Source of the DNA: Sphingomonadales bacterium
GTDB taxonomy: Bacteria; Pseudomonadota; Alphaproteobacteria; Sphingomonadales; Sphingomonadaceae
Reading direction: 5' to 3'
DNA: 57,695 nucleotides
NCBI GenBank assembly: GCA_006226685.1
Contig: SBGG01000008.1
Span: 1 to 57,695 of the forward strand
Below the pieces are notes generated by a model. The model was not told where the DNA came from and ran no database searches. It was given only the letters and a program-made list of their open reading frames with translations. Shown here in pieces: positions 43,847-52,325 of the stretch; position 1 is the first letter of the stretch; the number at the start of each line of letters is the position of its first letter. The translations under genes were made by a program, and so were the position numbers.

Positions 43847-44956
43847 TCAGGCCGCCGCGTCTTCTCCGTCGAGGAAGGCCGTGACCGCCGCAAGGTCGAC
43901 TTCCCGATCCAGATAGGTCTGGCCGATGCCATGCGCCAACAGGAAGGGCAGCTTGCCGCCCTCCATCTTTTTGTCGTGCATCATATGAGCGACAAGAGTC
44001 GCGCCGCTGGCGGCAACGCCTGCATCGCGAACACTGGCGGGTAATCCCGCCGCGCGCAAATGGGCGGTAACGCGCTCTGCATCCTCCGCCGGACACAGGC
44101 CTTGTGCCACCGAGAACCGGAAAGCCAGCGCCATACCGGCGGCCACCGCCTCGCCATGGAGCAGGCGCTCGCCATAGCCGGTTTCCGCCTCCAGTGCGTG
44201 ACCGAAAGTATGTCCCAGGTTGAGGAGTGCGCGCCGCCCGCTACGTTCCTGCTCGTCATCGGCAACGATCGCCGCCTTGGCGCGCACGCTCTTTTCGATT
44301 GCATAGGACCGCGCCTCTGGATCGCCGGCAAGCAGCCGGGTTCCGTTCGTCTCGCACCAGTCGAAAAAGGCGGGATCGTCGATCAGGCCATATTTGACGA
44401 CCTCGGCATAACCCGCGCCGACCTCGCGCCGCGGCAGGGTGTCGAGGCTGGTCGGATCGATCAGCACCAGCGCGGGCTGATGAAAGGCGCCGACCAGATT
44501 CTTGCCTGCGGTCGTATTGATCGCGGTCTTGCCCCCAACCGAACTGTCCACCTGCGCGAGCAGGGTGGTCGGTATCTGCACGAATCCGCATCCGCGTTTC
44601 AGGATCGAGGCGGCGAAACCAACCAGATCGCCAATCACGCCGCCGCCCAGTGCGACGATATGATCCTTGCGTTCGATTTCGAGCGCAAGCAGTTCGTCCA
44701 TCAGGGCTTCCAGTTGCGCCCAGCTCTTGGTGCTTTCGCCCGGCGGCAGGGGGATGACCCGTGTTTCGATGCCCGCGGCGGCAAGACCGGCGCGCAACCG
44801 GGGAAGCTGCGTCGTCTCGACATGGCTGTCGGTGACGATGACCAGACGCCCGCCCCGGACATAGGGCTTCAAATACTCTGCGGCGCGGTTCAGCAGACCG
44901 TCCTCGATCCTGATGTCATAGCTGCGCTCGCCCAGCGCTACCGGTACGACGGTCAT
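43847..44956 (-). CDS. aroB: 3-dehydroquinate synthase
   Basis: Second step of the shikimate pathway, NAD- and zinc-dependent cyclisation of DAHP. 369 residues. NAD-binding PGESTKSW and LGGGVIGDLVGFAAS, the TTLLAQVDSSVGGKTAIN block, and zinc ligands (Glu in AGYAEVVKYG; His in NLGHTFGHALE; His in LLHGEAVAAGM) are all visible. ATGA overlap with aroK upstream. Confidence 0.97.
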   Translation of the reverse strand: MTVVPVALGERSYDIRIEDGLLNRAAEYLKPYVRGGRLVIVTDSHVETTQLPRLRAGLAAAGIETRVIPLPPGESTKSWAQLEALMDELLALEIERKDHIVALGGGVIGDLVGFAASILKRGCGFVQIPTTLLAQVDSSVGGKTAINTTAGKNLVGAFHQPALVLIDPTSLDTLPRREVGAGYAEVVKYGLIDDPAFFDWCETNGTRLLAGDPEARSYAIEKSVRAKAAIVADDEQERSGRRALLNLGHTFGHALEAETGYGERLLHGEAVAAGMALAFRFSVAQGLCPAEDAERVTAHLRAAGLPASVRDAGVAASGATLVAHMMHDKKMEGGKLPFLLAHGIGQTYLDREVDLAAVTAFLDGEDAAA

Positions 44957-45492
44957 GCTCCCAATGCCTCCATGATGCGGTCCACCGTCTGTTCATGCGG
45001 ACCATTGCCGCTCCGAATATGCAGCGGAGCCTGCGCATAGACGGGGTTGCGAATTTCCGCCAGTTCCAGCAACACGGTGCGCGGATCCCGTCCCTTTAAC
45101 AGAGGGCGCCCCTCCCGGCGCGAGACGCGTTCGACCAGCAGGTCGATATCGGCATCCAGCCAGATGGCGACCGCCTTGCTCAGGATCAGCGCACGGGTTT
45201 CCTCATTCATGAACGCCCCGCCGCCGGTGGCAATGACCTGCCGCCCCTCGTCGAGCAGGCGGGCAATTACCCGCCTCTCGCCGTCGCGAAAGCCGCTTTC
45301 GCCATATTTTTCGAAAATTTCGGTGATGGTCATCCCGGCTGCATTTTCGATTTCCTCATCGGCATCGACAAAGGGCAGGCCGAGCCGTTGCGCCAGCCGG
45401 CGGCCGACGGTTGATTTGCCGACGCCCATCATACCGATAAGTACGATCGACGGTTGGTGCGGGTCTTGAACGGATTTGCTGTTTCGTTGCAT
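44953..45492 (-). CDS. aroK: Shikimate kinase
   Basis: Phosphorylates shikimate at the 3-hydroxyl. 179 residues from MQRNSKSVQD at 45492. P-loop GMMGVGKSTVG, the substrate DADEEIE segment, GESGFRDGERRV with the shikimate-binding Arg, and the Walker B-like IATGGGAF are intact. First of the aroK-aroB pair, divergent from the small protein gene at 45607. Confidence 0.96.
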   Translation of the reverse strand: MQRNSKSVQDPHQPSIVLIGMMGVGKSTVGRRLAQRLGLPFVDADEEIENAAGMTITEIFEKYGESGFRDGERRVIARLLDEGRQVIATGGGAFMNEETRALILSKAVAIWLDADIDLLVERVSRREGRPLLKGRDPRTVLLELAEIRNPVYAQAPLHIRSGNGPHEQTVDRIMEALGA

Positions 45493-45606
45493 GCTGGGCG
45501 CGGCTATACAGCCCCGCGCGCGACAGGCAAAAGCCAAATTGCCCCGTCTCGTCTGTCAGGATAATCTCGTCCATCAAGGCCATCACGTCAGGACCACTCC
45601 GCCATC

Positions 45607-45789
45607 ATGAAGATCAAACGCAGCAACAGCATGTTCGAAAGCTCCCGTCGTCGTCGGCGGCTGCCCATTATTCGTCTGGTTTTTCCGGTACTGGTCGTGG
45701 CGGTGCTCGTTCTGGCGTGGCAGCGTGGCGGCGAGAAGCCGCAGACTCCGGTTGAAAAGGCGATTCCCGCCGACCGCTTGGGGCAATAA
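45607..45789 (+). CDS. Small bitopic membrane protein, unknown
   Basis: 60 residues: a very basic N-terminus (SSRRRRR), one membrane segment at about 20-40 (LPIIRLVFPVLVVAVLVLAW) and a short outside tail with PADRLGQ at the end. Positive-inside rule predicts N-in, C-out. I do not recognise a family. It lies 6 nt ahead of the 622-residue protein gene, with which it is probably co-translated. An alternative ATG is nine codons in. Confidence 0.7.
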   Translation: MKIKRSNSMFESSRRRRRLPIIRLVFPVLVVAVLVLAWQRGGEKPQTPVEKAIPADRLGQ

Positions 45790-45795
45790 GCGGCA

Positions 45796-47664
45796 ATGCG
45801 CGAACCGGCGAACGAGGATATGCGAAACGGACGGCGACGGAAGCCTCGTGGCATCCGCTTGCTGATCGGTACCGGCCTTGCGGGCCTGTCGCTTGCGGCG
45901 GCCGTTCCGCTGATCGCGCAACAAGGCCCTACGTCCTTGCTTCCGCCCGGTTTCGGTGACGCGTCTCCCGCCGAGGAACCCATACAGGAGCCGCAGGCGC
46001 CATCGCCTTCACCGGCTTCGTCTCAGCAGACCCAGCCGGGAAAGCCCGCATTGCAGCTCGATCTGTCCGGTGTCGGCGCCGGGGATGCCGTTTCGAATAT
46101 CGTTACCGAGGCGGAACTGACGCCGGAAGAGCTGGCCGAGCAGCAAAAGAAATATGACCTGCCGGCAAGGGCGCGCTGGTCACTGGACCGGGTGGGCCCG
46201 CTTTCGCCCGCTACTGGCGGAGTCGCCCCCGACGCGTTCGGGCAAGCCTCAGGCAAATATCTGGCGACCCTGATGCGCGAAGCCAAGGCCCCTTTCGTTT
46301 CGCGCTGGGCATCGATCCTGCTGCGTCGCGCGCTGCTGTCGGCGGTGGATACGCCGGGCGATATCGATGGCGCCGACTGGGTGGCCGAGCGTGCCTGGTT
46401 GCTGGTGCGTATGGGCGAAGCGGATTCCGCGCGCATGCTGGTACAGAGCGTGGATAATGACCGGTTCAGTCCGCGCCTCTATGCCGTGGCAATGCAGGTC
46501 TATCTCGCCAGCGCCGACCCCATTGGCCTGTGCCCGCTTTATCAGGGTGCGAAAGCCCGGAGCACTTCGCCAAGCTGGACCATGGCAGAAGCGATCTGCG
46601 CCTCTTTTTCCGCCGAGCAGGGGCGGGCCAGCGCGATCCTCAACCAGACTGAACGACGCGGGCGCACGAGAGGTATCGACTATCGGCTGACCGAAAAGGC
46701 GGTCGGCGCTGGCGCCAATGCCCGACGCTCGGTCAAGATTGAATGGGATGGCGTCGAGCAGCTTACCGCCTGGCGCTATGGCCTTGCCACCGCGCTGAAT
46801 GTCGATATTCCCGCGCCGTTGATGAACGGGGCCGGACGGCAGGTTCTCGCCTGGCAGGCCCGCGCGCCGATGCTCGCGCTCCAAAAACGGCTGCCGGGCG
46901 TTGAGACGGCAGCCCGGCTCGGGGTGTTTTCGGGCAGCGCTCTGGTCGATTATTATGCCGAACTCGACGGTAATGATGCCGCGCCGGATGATTTTCAGGC
47001 GCGCGCCAATGCCGTGCGCCTCGCCTATGGCGCGCCGGACGTGGATGATCGCATTGATGCGATGCGATCGCTCTGGGGCGAAGAAGGGCATCGCAATATT
47101 CTGGCGATGCTCGCGATTTCGAGGGCTGCGGCAGCCTTGCCGGTTACCGCTGTTGATGGAGCGGATTTCTCCAGCCTGATCGCCGCGATGCTGAGTGCAG
47201 GCTATGACATCAGCGCGGAACGCTGGGCGAAGGCCGGTGCCGTGTTGCAGGAGGCGGGGGCGGCGGATGGCTGGGCCATGCTCGCTGTCGGTGCGCCGCG
47301 GATGGTCGTTGATGTACCCGTGGATCGGTTGCGCGATTATGTCGGGCAGGATGGCCCGCGCGGCAAGATGCTACTTGCCGGGCTTATGGCGCTGGACCGC
47401 GCGCGCGGCGAGGAAATCGGCCAGATCGCCAGCGAAGCAGAGCTTGTTACCCATGCTCGCACCCGCTGGGAACAGGCCATCGATGGTGCCGCGGGGCGCG
47501 GGGAGAAGGCTACGGTCGCCTTGCTTGTGGCCATCGGCATGCAGGTCAGCGACTGGCGCCGGATGCCTCCCGAACATCTGTACCATATTGTTTCGGCTCT
47601 GCGCCGTGTCGGACTTGATCCTGCGGCGCGCATGATCGCCGTCGAAGCGATCATGCGGACCTGA
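45796..47664 (+). CDS. Uncharacterised exported 622-residue protein upstream of xerD
   Basis: I do not recognise a domain. A basic start (GRRRKPRG) and a hydrophobic segment at about 22-40 (LLIGTGLAGLSLAAAVPLIAQ) give a signal peptide or anchor. A Pro/Gln/Ser-rich linker covers about 45-90. The remainder, about 110-620, is rich in Ala/Leu and looks all-helical with repeated short helices, as in helical-repeat scaffolds. It holds few cysteines and no obvious enzyme motif. It sits 6 nt after the small membrane gene and 2 nt before xerD, so envelope location is combined with a tie to chromosome resolution. Confidence 0.75.
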   Translation: MREPANEDMRNGRRRKPRGIRLLIGTGLAGLSLAAAVPLIAQQGPTSLLPPGFGDASPAEEPIQEPQAPSPSPASSQQTQPGKPALQLDLSGVGAGDAVSNIVTEAELTPEELAEQQKKYDLPARARWSLDRVGPLSPATGGVAPDAFGQASGKYLATLMREAKAPFVSRWASILLRRALLSAVDTPGDIDGADWVAERAWLLVRMGEADSARMLVQSVDNDRFSPRLYAVAMQVYLASADPIGLCPLYQGAKARSTSPSWTMAEAICASFSAEQGRASAILNQTERRGRTRGIDYRLTEKAVGAGANARRSVKIEWDGVEQLTAWRYGLATALNVDIPAPLMNGAGRQVLAWQARAPMLALQKRLPGVETAARLGVFSGSALVDYYAELDGNDAAPDDFQARANAVRLAYGAPDVDDRIDAMRSLWGEEGHRNILAMLAISRAAAALPVTAVDGADFSSLIAAMLSAGYDISAERWAKAGAVLQEAGAADGWAMLAVGAPRMVVDVPVDRLRDYVGQDGPRGKMLLAGLMALDRARGEEIGQIASEAELVTHARTRWEQAIDGAAGRGEKATVALLVAIGMQVSDWRRMPPEHLYHIVSALRRVGLDPAARMIAVEAIMRT

Positions 47665-47666
47665 AG

Positions 47667-48608
47667 GTGGCGGCACAGCTTCGCCCGGATACAGATATTC
47701 AGGCGATTCCCTCCGATCGTGCGCTGATCGACCAGTTTATGGAAATGCTTGCCGTCGAGCGGGGCGCGGCACGGAATACGTTGCTCGCCTATCGCACCGA
47801 TCTGGAAGGCGCGAGTGCCGCTCTCGGTCAGCGGGGGCTGTCGGGTGCCGGGGCAGAGGAGTTGCGCGAAGTGGGGGAGGGCTGGGCCACGCTGGCGGCT
47901 TCGACCGTCGCGCGCAAGATTTCGGCCCTGCGGCGTTTCTATGCCTTTTTGGAGGAGGAGGGGCTGCGCGCCGATAATCCGGCGCAACTGATCGTCCGTC
48001 CGGGCACGCGGCGGCCCTTGCCGAAAGTCCTGACGCGAGACGAAATAGAGGCATTATTTTCGGTCACTGAGAAGAAGGCCGAGGGCGAAACTGCGTCTAC
48101 AGCATCGGTCAGAGCGCTGGCGTTGCTCGAATTGCTTTATGGCTCCGGCCTGCGCGCCACCGAACTGGTGTCCCTGCCGCGCAATGCGATCCATCCTGAC
48201 AGGCCCTTTCTGATTCTCAAGGGCAAGGGCGGGCGTGAACGGCTTGTCCCCGTTTCCGACCGCGCCCGTGCGGCGGTTGCGCGCTGGGGAAATATGGTTC
48301 CGCTTTCCTCGGCATGGTTATTCCCTTCTGGAAAGTCTCATCTCAGCCGCGTGCGCCTGTTCCAGATCGTGAGGGAATTGGGAGCCGCAGCCGGGATTTC
48401 CCCGGAACGGCTGAGCCCGCATGTGCTGCGTCATGCCTTCGCAACGCACCTATTGTCGGGTGGAGCGGATCTGCGCGCGCTGCAAACCATGCTGGGCCAT
48501 GCCGATATCGGCACGACGCAAATCTATACCCATGTTGAGGCCGCGCATCTGGTCGAACTGGTCAATCGCCGCCATCCGCTCGTTGACCTGAAGCGCGGGG
48601 CAGCTTAA
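47667..48608 (+). CDS. xerD: Tyrosine recombinase XerD
   Basis: Site-specific recombinase that resolves chromosome dimers at dif with XerC and FtsK. 313 residues, GTG start with GAAG before it. An N-terminal SAM-like core-binding domain (FMEMLAVERGAARNTLLAYRTDL) is followed by the catalytic domain: Arg in SGLRATEL, Lys in LKGKGGRERL, HVLRHAFATH, and the Tyr nucleophile in GTTQIYTH. XerC versus XerD is by resemblance; XerD is favoured. It is 9 nt ahead of accA. Confidence 0.93.
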   Translation: MAAQLRPDTDIQAIPSDRALIDQFMEMLAVERGAARNTLLAYRTDLEGASAALGQRGLSGAGAEELREVGEGWATLAASTVARKISALRRFYAFLEEEGLRADNPAQLIVRPGTRRPLPKVLTRDEIEALFSVTEKKAEGETASTASVRALALLELLYGSGLRATELVSLPRNAIHPDRPFLILKGKGGRERLVPVSDRARAAVARWGNMVPLSSAWLFPSGKSHLSRVRLFQIVRELGAAAGISPERLSPHVLRHAFATHLLSGGADLRALQTMLGHADIGTTQIYTHVEAAHLVELVNRRHPLVDLKRGAA

Positions 48609-48617
48609 CGGCAGGCT

Positions 48618-49562
48618 ATGGTAAGTTTTCTCGATTTTGAAAAGCCGATCGCGGCACTGGAAGCCCGCATCACCGAGTTGCGTGAAACCGCCGAGAGCGG
48701 TGAGATCGACATCGATGCGGAAATCGCCAAGCTGCAACAGCGTTCGCAGAAAATGCTGAAGGATAGCTATGCGAAGCTGACCCCCTGGCAGAAGACGCAG
48801 GTGGCGCGTCATCCCGAACGGCCGCATTTCAAACATTATGTCGCGGGTATTTTCGATGAGTTCCTGCCTTTGGCGGGGGACCGTGCCTTTGCCGACGACC
48901 AGGCGATTCTCGGTGGCTTCGCAAAGCTCGGCAAACGCCGGTTGATGGTGATCGGTCATGAAAAGGGCAATGACACCGCCAGCCGCCTCAAGCATAATTT
49001 CGGCATGGGCAAGCCGGAAGGATATCGCAAGGCGATCCGCCTGATGCAGCTTGCCGACCGGTTCGGTCTGCCGGTGGTGACTCTGGTCGATACGTCCGGC
49101 GCGTTCCCCGGCGTGCAGGCCGAGGAACGCGGGCAGGCAGAGGCCATTGCCCGGTCGACCGAACAATGTCTGGCTCTGGGTGTGCCGATGGTGGCCGCTG
49201 TGGTGGGCGAAGGCGGCTCCGGCGGTGCGATCGCTCTTGCGGCCGCCAATCGCGTGCTGATGTTCGAACATGCGGTTTACAGTGTGATTTCCCCCGAAGG
49301 CTGTGCATCGATCCTGTGGCGCACGGCGGAAAAGGCGAGCGAGGCCGCGACCGCGATGCAGGTTACGGCGCAGGACCTCAAGGCGCTGAGCGTGATCGAT
49401 CGTATCGTGCCGGAGCCAGTGGGGGGCGCTCATCGCGATCCCGCCACCGCGATCGCGTCGCTCGGGAAGGCGATAGGTGAGGAGCTTGACGGTCTCGCCA
49501 AGCTCGATACGGCAGTATTGCGCAAGGGCCGTGCGGAAAAATTCCTGGCGATGGGTACCTAA
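48618..49562 (+). CDS. accA: Acetyl-CoA carboxylase carboxyltransferase subunit alpha
   Basis: Transfers carboxyl from biotin to acetyl-CoA with AccD, the first step of fatty acid synthesis. 314 residues. Family blocks: [14 protein letters not shown] start ([20 protein letters not shown]), [45 protein letters not shown] and [11 protein letters not shown]. Last gene of the small-TM / 622-aa / xerD / accA unit; a stress-type promoter starts about 60 nt further on. Confidence 0.97.
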   Translation: MVSFLDFEKPIAALEARITELRETAESGEIDIDAEIAKLQQRSQKMLKDSYAKLTPWQKTQVARHPERPHFKHYVAGIFDEFLPLAGDRAFADDQAILGGFAKLGKRRLMVIGHEKGNDTASRLKHNFGMGKPEGYRKAIRLMQLADRFGLPVVTLVDTSGAFPGVQAEERGQAEAIARSTEQCLALGVPMVAAVVGEGGSGGAIALAAANRVLMFEHAVYSVISPEGCASILWRTAEKASEAATAMQVTAQDLKALSVIDRIVPEPVGGAHRDPATAIASLGKAIGEELDGLAKLDTAVLRKGRAEKFLAMGT

Positions 49563-49620
49563 AAAAGGCTGGAATAAGGGGAAATTTTTCCCTTACTCTG
49601 CCCGAAGGATATTCCGAGCC

Positions 49621-49646
49621 GGAACGTTCGTCTCATTACCGGCGTT
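49621..49646 (+). promoter_or_regulatory. EcfG-type general stress promoter
   Basis: GGAAC (49621-49625), 17 bases, CGTT (49643-49646) fits the alphaproteobacterial EcfG consensus GGAAC-N16/17-CGTT exactly. It lies 43 nt ahead of the ATG of the M48 lipoprotein gene, on the same strand. Confidence 0.65.
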
Positions 49647-49688
49647 CTGGTTCCGGAAGTTAACTTGGCAGACCGGGGGAGCAGCCCG

Positions 49689-51164
49689 ATGAGTACAAAA
49701 ATCTGGATCACCGCCACTCTCGCTGTGGCCGGTGTCGCCGCCTGCAGCATGGAAAGCGGCGGAGAGGCAAAGAGCATTCCGCTCGCTACGTCGATCAGCA
49801 AGCAGGACAGGGATCAGGGCGCCAAGGCGCATCCGGAACTCCTCGCCGAATTCGGCGGAGCCTATAAAGGGACGCAGGCAAATTATGTGGAGCGGGTCGG
49901 GCGCCGCATCGCCGTGCAATCCAGCCTGTCCAATGCTCAGAACGACTTTACCGTCACGCTGCTCAATTCCTCGGTGAACAACGCTTTCGCCATTCCAGGC
50001 GGCTATGTCTATATCACGCGGCAGTTGATGGCGCTTTGCAACGATGAGGCTGAAATGGCCGGGGTGCTCGGCCATGAAGTCGGCCATGTCGCGGCGATGC
50101 ACGGCCAGAGGCGGCAGAAGGCGGCGACGCGCAACGCCATTGGCGGCGCATTGTTGCAGGTTCTGACTGGTGCTGTACTCGGCGATTCGGCGCTTGGCGG
50201 GATGCTGCAAAAAGGCATAGGCACGGGCAGCCAGCTTCTGACCCTCAAATTTTCGCGCAGTCAGGAATATGAGGCCGATGATCTCGGCATTCGTTACCTC
50301 GGTACTGCGGGATATGATCCGAAGGCGCTTTCCAACATGCTCGCTTCGCTGGCGGCCCAAAGCGCGCTGGATGCGCGGGTCGCGGGTCAGTCCAGCGGCG
50401 TTCCCGAATGGGCGAGCACACACCCTGATCCGGCCTCCCGCGTCACGAGGGCGCTGAACGAAGCGCGGCAGGGCAGGGCGACCGGTACCCTTCGCAATCG
50501 GGAAGCCTTTCTGAATGCGCTGGACGGCATTACCTATGACGATGATCCGGGGCAGGGCATCATAAAGGGCAGCAACTTTCTTCATCCTGAGTTGCGCCTC
50601 GGTTTTACCGCGCCCAATGGCTATACGATCGCGAATGGCGCGCGGGAGGTTACGATCAACGGATCGGGCGGGCAGGCCCAGTTCAGTGGCAGGGCCTATT
50701 CGGGCAATCTCAATCAGTATCTGACCACGGTTTTCCAGTCCTTGTCTTCAAAGGCCTCGCTGTCTTCCGATACGATCCGGCGGACCACGATCAACGGCAT
50801 GCCCGCCGCCTATGCGACCATGCGCGCGAACAGCAAATCGGGGCAGGTCGATCTGACCGTGATTGCCTATGAACTGAGCGGAAATTCCGCCTATCATTTC
50901 GTGATGCTGACACCAGCCGGCCAGGGGATCGGACCGTTCGCATCGATGGTGCAATCCTTCCGCCGCATCAACGCGCAGGAAGCGGCAGCGGCCAAGCCGC
51001 GCAGGATCGATGTGGTAACGGTGAAACCGGGGGATACGATCGCGTCCCTGTCCGCGCGCATGGCTTATGACGAGTATAAGCAGGACCGTTTTCTGACGCT
51101 CAATGCGCTGACGGCGTCTTCTGTTCTGAAGACAGGCGATCGGGTGAAGATCGTTACCTATTGA
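49689..51164 (+). CDS. M48-family metalloprotease lipoprotein with C-terminal LysM domain
   Basis: 491 residues from MSTKIWITATL at 49689. Signal peptide with lipobox VAAC, lipidated Cys19. The zinc motif H129-E-V-G-H133 and the third-ligand block SQEYEADDLG, as in BepA/LoiP, place it in peptidase M48. The end, about 440-491 (IDVVTVKPGDTIASLSARM...RVKIVTY), is a LysM-type peptidoglycan-binding module. The likely location is the periplasmic face of the outer membrane, with quality control of envelope proteins. A stress-type promoter is directly upstream. An in-frame TTG 8 codons earlier is an unlikely start. Confidence 0.88.
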   Translation: MSTKIWITATLAVAGVAACSMESGGEAKSIPLATSISKQDRDQGAKAHPELLAEFGGAYKGTQANYVERVGRRIAVQSSLSNAQNDFTVTLLNSSVNNAFAIPGGYVYITRQLMALCNDEAEMAGVLGHEVGHVAAMHGQRRQKAATRNAIGGALLQVLTGAVLGDSALGGMLQKGIGTGSQLLTLKFSRSQEYEADDLGIRYLGTAGYDPKALSNMLASLAAQSALDARVAGQSSGVPEWASTHPDPASRVTRALNEARQGRATGTLRNREAFLNALDGITYDDDPGQGIIKGSNFLHPELRLGFTAPNGYTIANGAREVTINGSGGQAQFSGRAYSGNLNQYLTTVFQSLSSKASLSSDTIRRTTINGMPAAYATMRANSKSGQVDLTVIAYELSGNSAYHFVMLTPAGQGIGPFASMVQSFRRINAQEAAAAKPRRIDVVTVKPGDTIASLSARMAYDEYKQDRFLTLNALTASSVLKTGDRVKIVTY

Positions 51165-51194
51165 ACGCCTTCGTCACTATCGGGGTCGTGTAGA

Positions 51195-51227
51195 ATCAAT
51201 AAGGGCGGCGGAATGACTCCGCCGCCC
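51195..51227 (-). terminator. Terminator of the Flp pilin unit
   Basis: GGGCGGCGGA (51203-51212) and TCCGCCGCCC (51218-51227) form a perfect 10-bp stem, 5-nt loop; the minus strand continues TTATTGATT. It lies between convergent genes and may serve both. Confidence 0.7.
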
Positions 51228-51251
51228 CGATGATTCATGCGTTTGCTGATT

Positions 51252-51449
51252 TTACGTGGTGGGCGAGGCGGCGGGCGCGGTGGCGGTCGCGTCGAGGCCG
51301 TTCGAAACCTTGTTGAACGTGTTGACCAGCTTGTTGCCGACGGTGCCCATGGCGGCGATAGCGGCAACCGCGATCAGAGCAGCGATCAGGCCATATTCGA
51401 TGGCGGTCGCGCCCTTATTGTCCTTCAGCATCTTGCGCAAATACTGCAT
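51252..51449 (-). CDS. Flp-type IVb pilin
   Basis: 65 residues. Short leader cut after G13 (predicted) by a TadV/CpaA peptidase, with Glu at +5 and Tyr following (ATAIEYGL), then one hydrophobic helix. The tail is Ala/Thr-rich. Flp pilins build Tad adhesive pili. No tad or cpa genes are in this window. It is the second of two tandem pilin genes. Confidence 0.92.
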   Translation of the reverse strand: MQYLRKMLKDNKGATAIEYGLIAALIAVAAIAAMGTVGNKLVNTFNKVSNGLDATATAPAASPTT

Positions 51450-51575
51450 AATGTGTCTCCTTGAAAGCTTTCTTCAACTACCCGGCCTTCATGGTCTCCC
51501 AATTCAGCAATCCAGCTCCTAGGGAATGGAGGTTGAGAAATTACTAAAAAAACGGATGCTGCGAAGAAATGATGG

Positions 51576-51770
51576 TTAATGATTATTTACTTCGGTTGCG
51601 ATGTTGGTCCACATGTTGATGGTCTTGTCTGCAACAACATTCAGTACGCCGATGGCAGCCAGAGCAATCATCGCGAGGATGAGGCCATATTCGACCGCCG
51701 TCGCGCCACGTTCGCAACGGGCGAGCGCGCCTTTTCGTCTGACCAGATCTTTGCGCCGCGCTTGCGCCAT
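51576..51770 (-). CDS. Flp-type IVb pilin with longer leader
   Basis: 64 residues. The leader is longer and basic (cleavage after G22 predicted, then ATAVEYGL with Glu at +5) and contains a Cys, unlike the neighbour. One hydrophobic helix and a short tail ending EVNNH. It lies 126 nt upstream of the other pilin on the same strand and may be a minor pilin or a divergent copy. Confidence 0.88.
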   Translation of the reverse strand: MAQARRKDLVRRKGALARCERGATAVEYGLILAMIALAAIGVLNVVADKTINMWTNIATEVNNH

Positions 51771-51892
51771 GCTTTCCCTCCGAGGGTGTACGGATGGCTT
51801 GGCAAGCTAAAGGCTGCGGGTTAACAAAATTCTATGACCGGGTTCCTCCCGTCCTTTTTCCTGAGATTTCGCAAGATAGAGAATGAAGCCTG

Positions 51893-52303
51893 ATGCCCGT
51901 AGCCCGTTTACCTCTGTTCGTTACCGCTGCCGCTCTGGTCGATGGGGATGGACGTGTGTTGTTGCAGCAGCGCCCGGAAGGGAAATCTATGGCCGGCCTG
52001 TGGGAATTCCCGGGCGGAAAGGTGGAGGCCGGGGAGACGCCGGAGGAGGCGCTGGTGCGCGAACTGGACGAGGAGCTGGGTATCAGGACGCATCAAAGCT
52101 GTCTTGCGCCCGTTACCTTTGCCAGTGAGCCGCTGGAGGACAGGCAATTGCTGTTGCTGCTCTATGTTTGCCGCAAATGGTCCGGCGTGCCGCAGCTCAA
52201 CCATGCGAGCGCATTGCAATGGGTGCGTCCGGCGGAAATGTTCGCCCTGCCTATGCCGCCCGCCGACCTGCCGATGATCGGCGCGCTCGACGCGCTGATC
52301 TGA
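51893..52303 (+). CDS. Nudix (deoxy)nucleoside triphosphate pyrophosphohydrolase, MutT-like
   Basis: 136 residues. The Nudix box is complete: GGKVEAGETPEEALVRELDEEL followed by GI, with REL and EEL glutamates for metal (family consensus G-x5-E-x7-R-E-U-x-E-E-x-G-U). The VLLQQRPEGKSMAGLWEFPG approach matches MutT, which removes 8-oxo-dGTP. It is a single gene between pilins and a convergent methyltransferase gene. Confidence 0.9.
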   Translation: MPVARLPLFVTAAALVDGDGRVLLQQRPEGKSMAGLWEFPGGKVEAGETPEEALVRELDEELGIRTHQSCLAPVTFASEPLEDRQLLLLLYVCRKWSGVPQLNHASALQWVRPAEMFALPMPPADLPMIGALDALI

Positions 52304-52325
52304 AATTAGGTCAGATCCCTGAGTG

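Noticed and set aside
49575..49595. A/T-rich inverted repeat TAAGGG...CCCTTA after accA as a terminator
   Set aside because: The T-run is inside the loop, not after the stem, and the stem has only six pairs.
51576..51590. TTAA-N7-TTAC resembling a CtrA site upstream of the downstream Flp pilin
   Set aside because: One mismatch, overlaps the stop codon of the other pilin and is 127 nt from the start. Too weak to annotate.
51806..51832. GGAAC with TGTT 15 nt on (minus strand), upstream of the longer-leader pilin
   Set aside because: Spacing is short and the -10 differs from CGTT; it does not meet the EcfG consensus, unlike the site at 49621.
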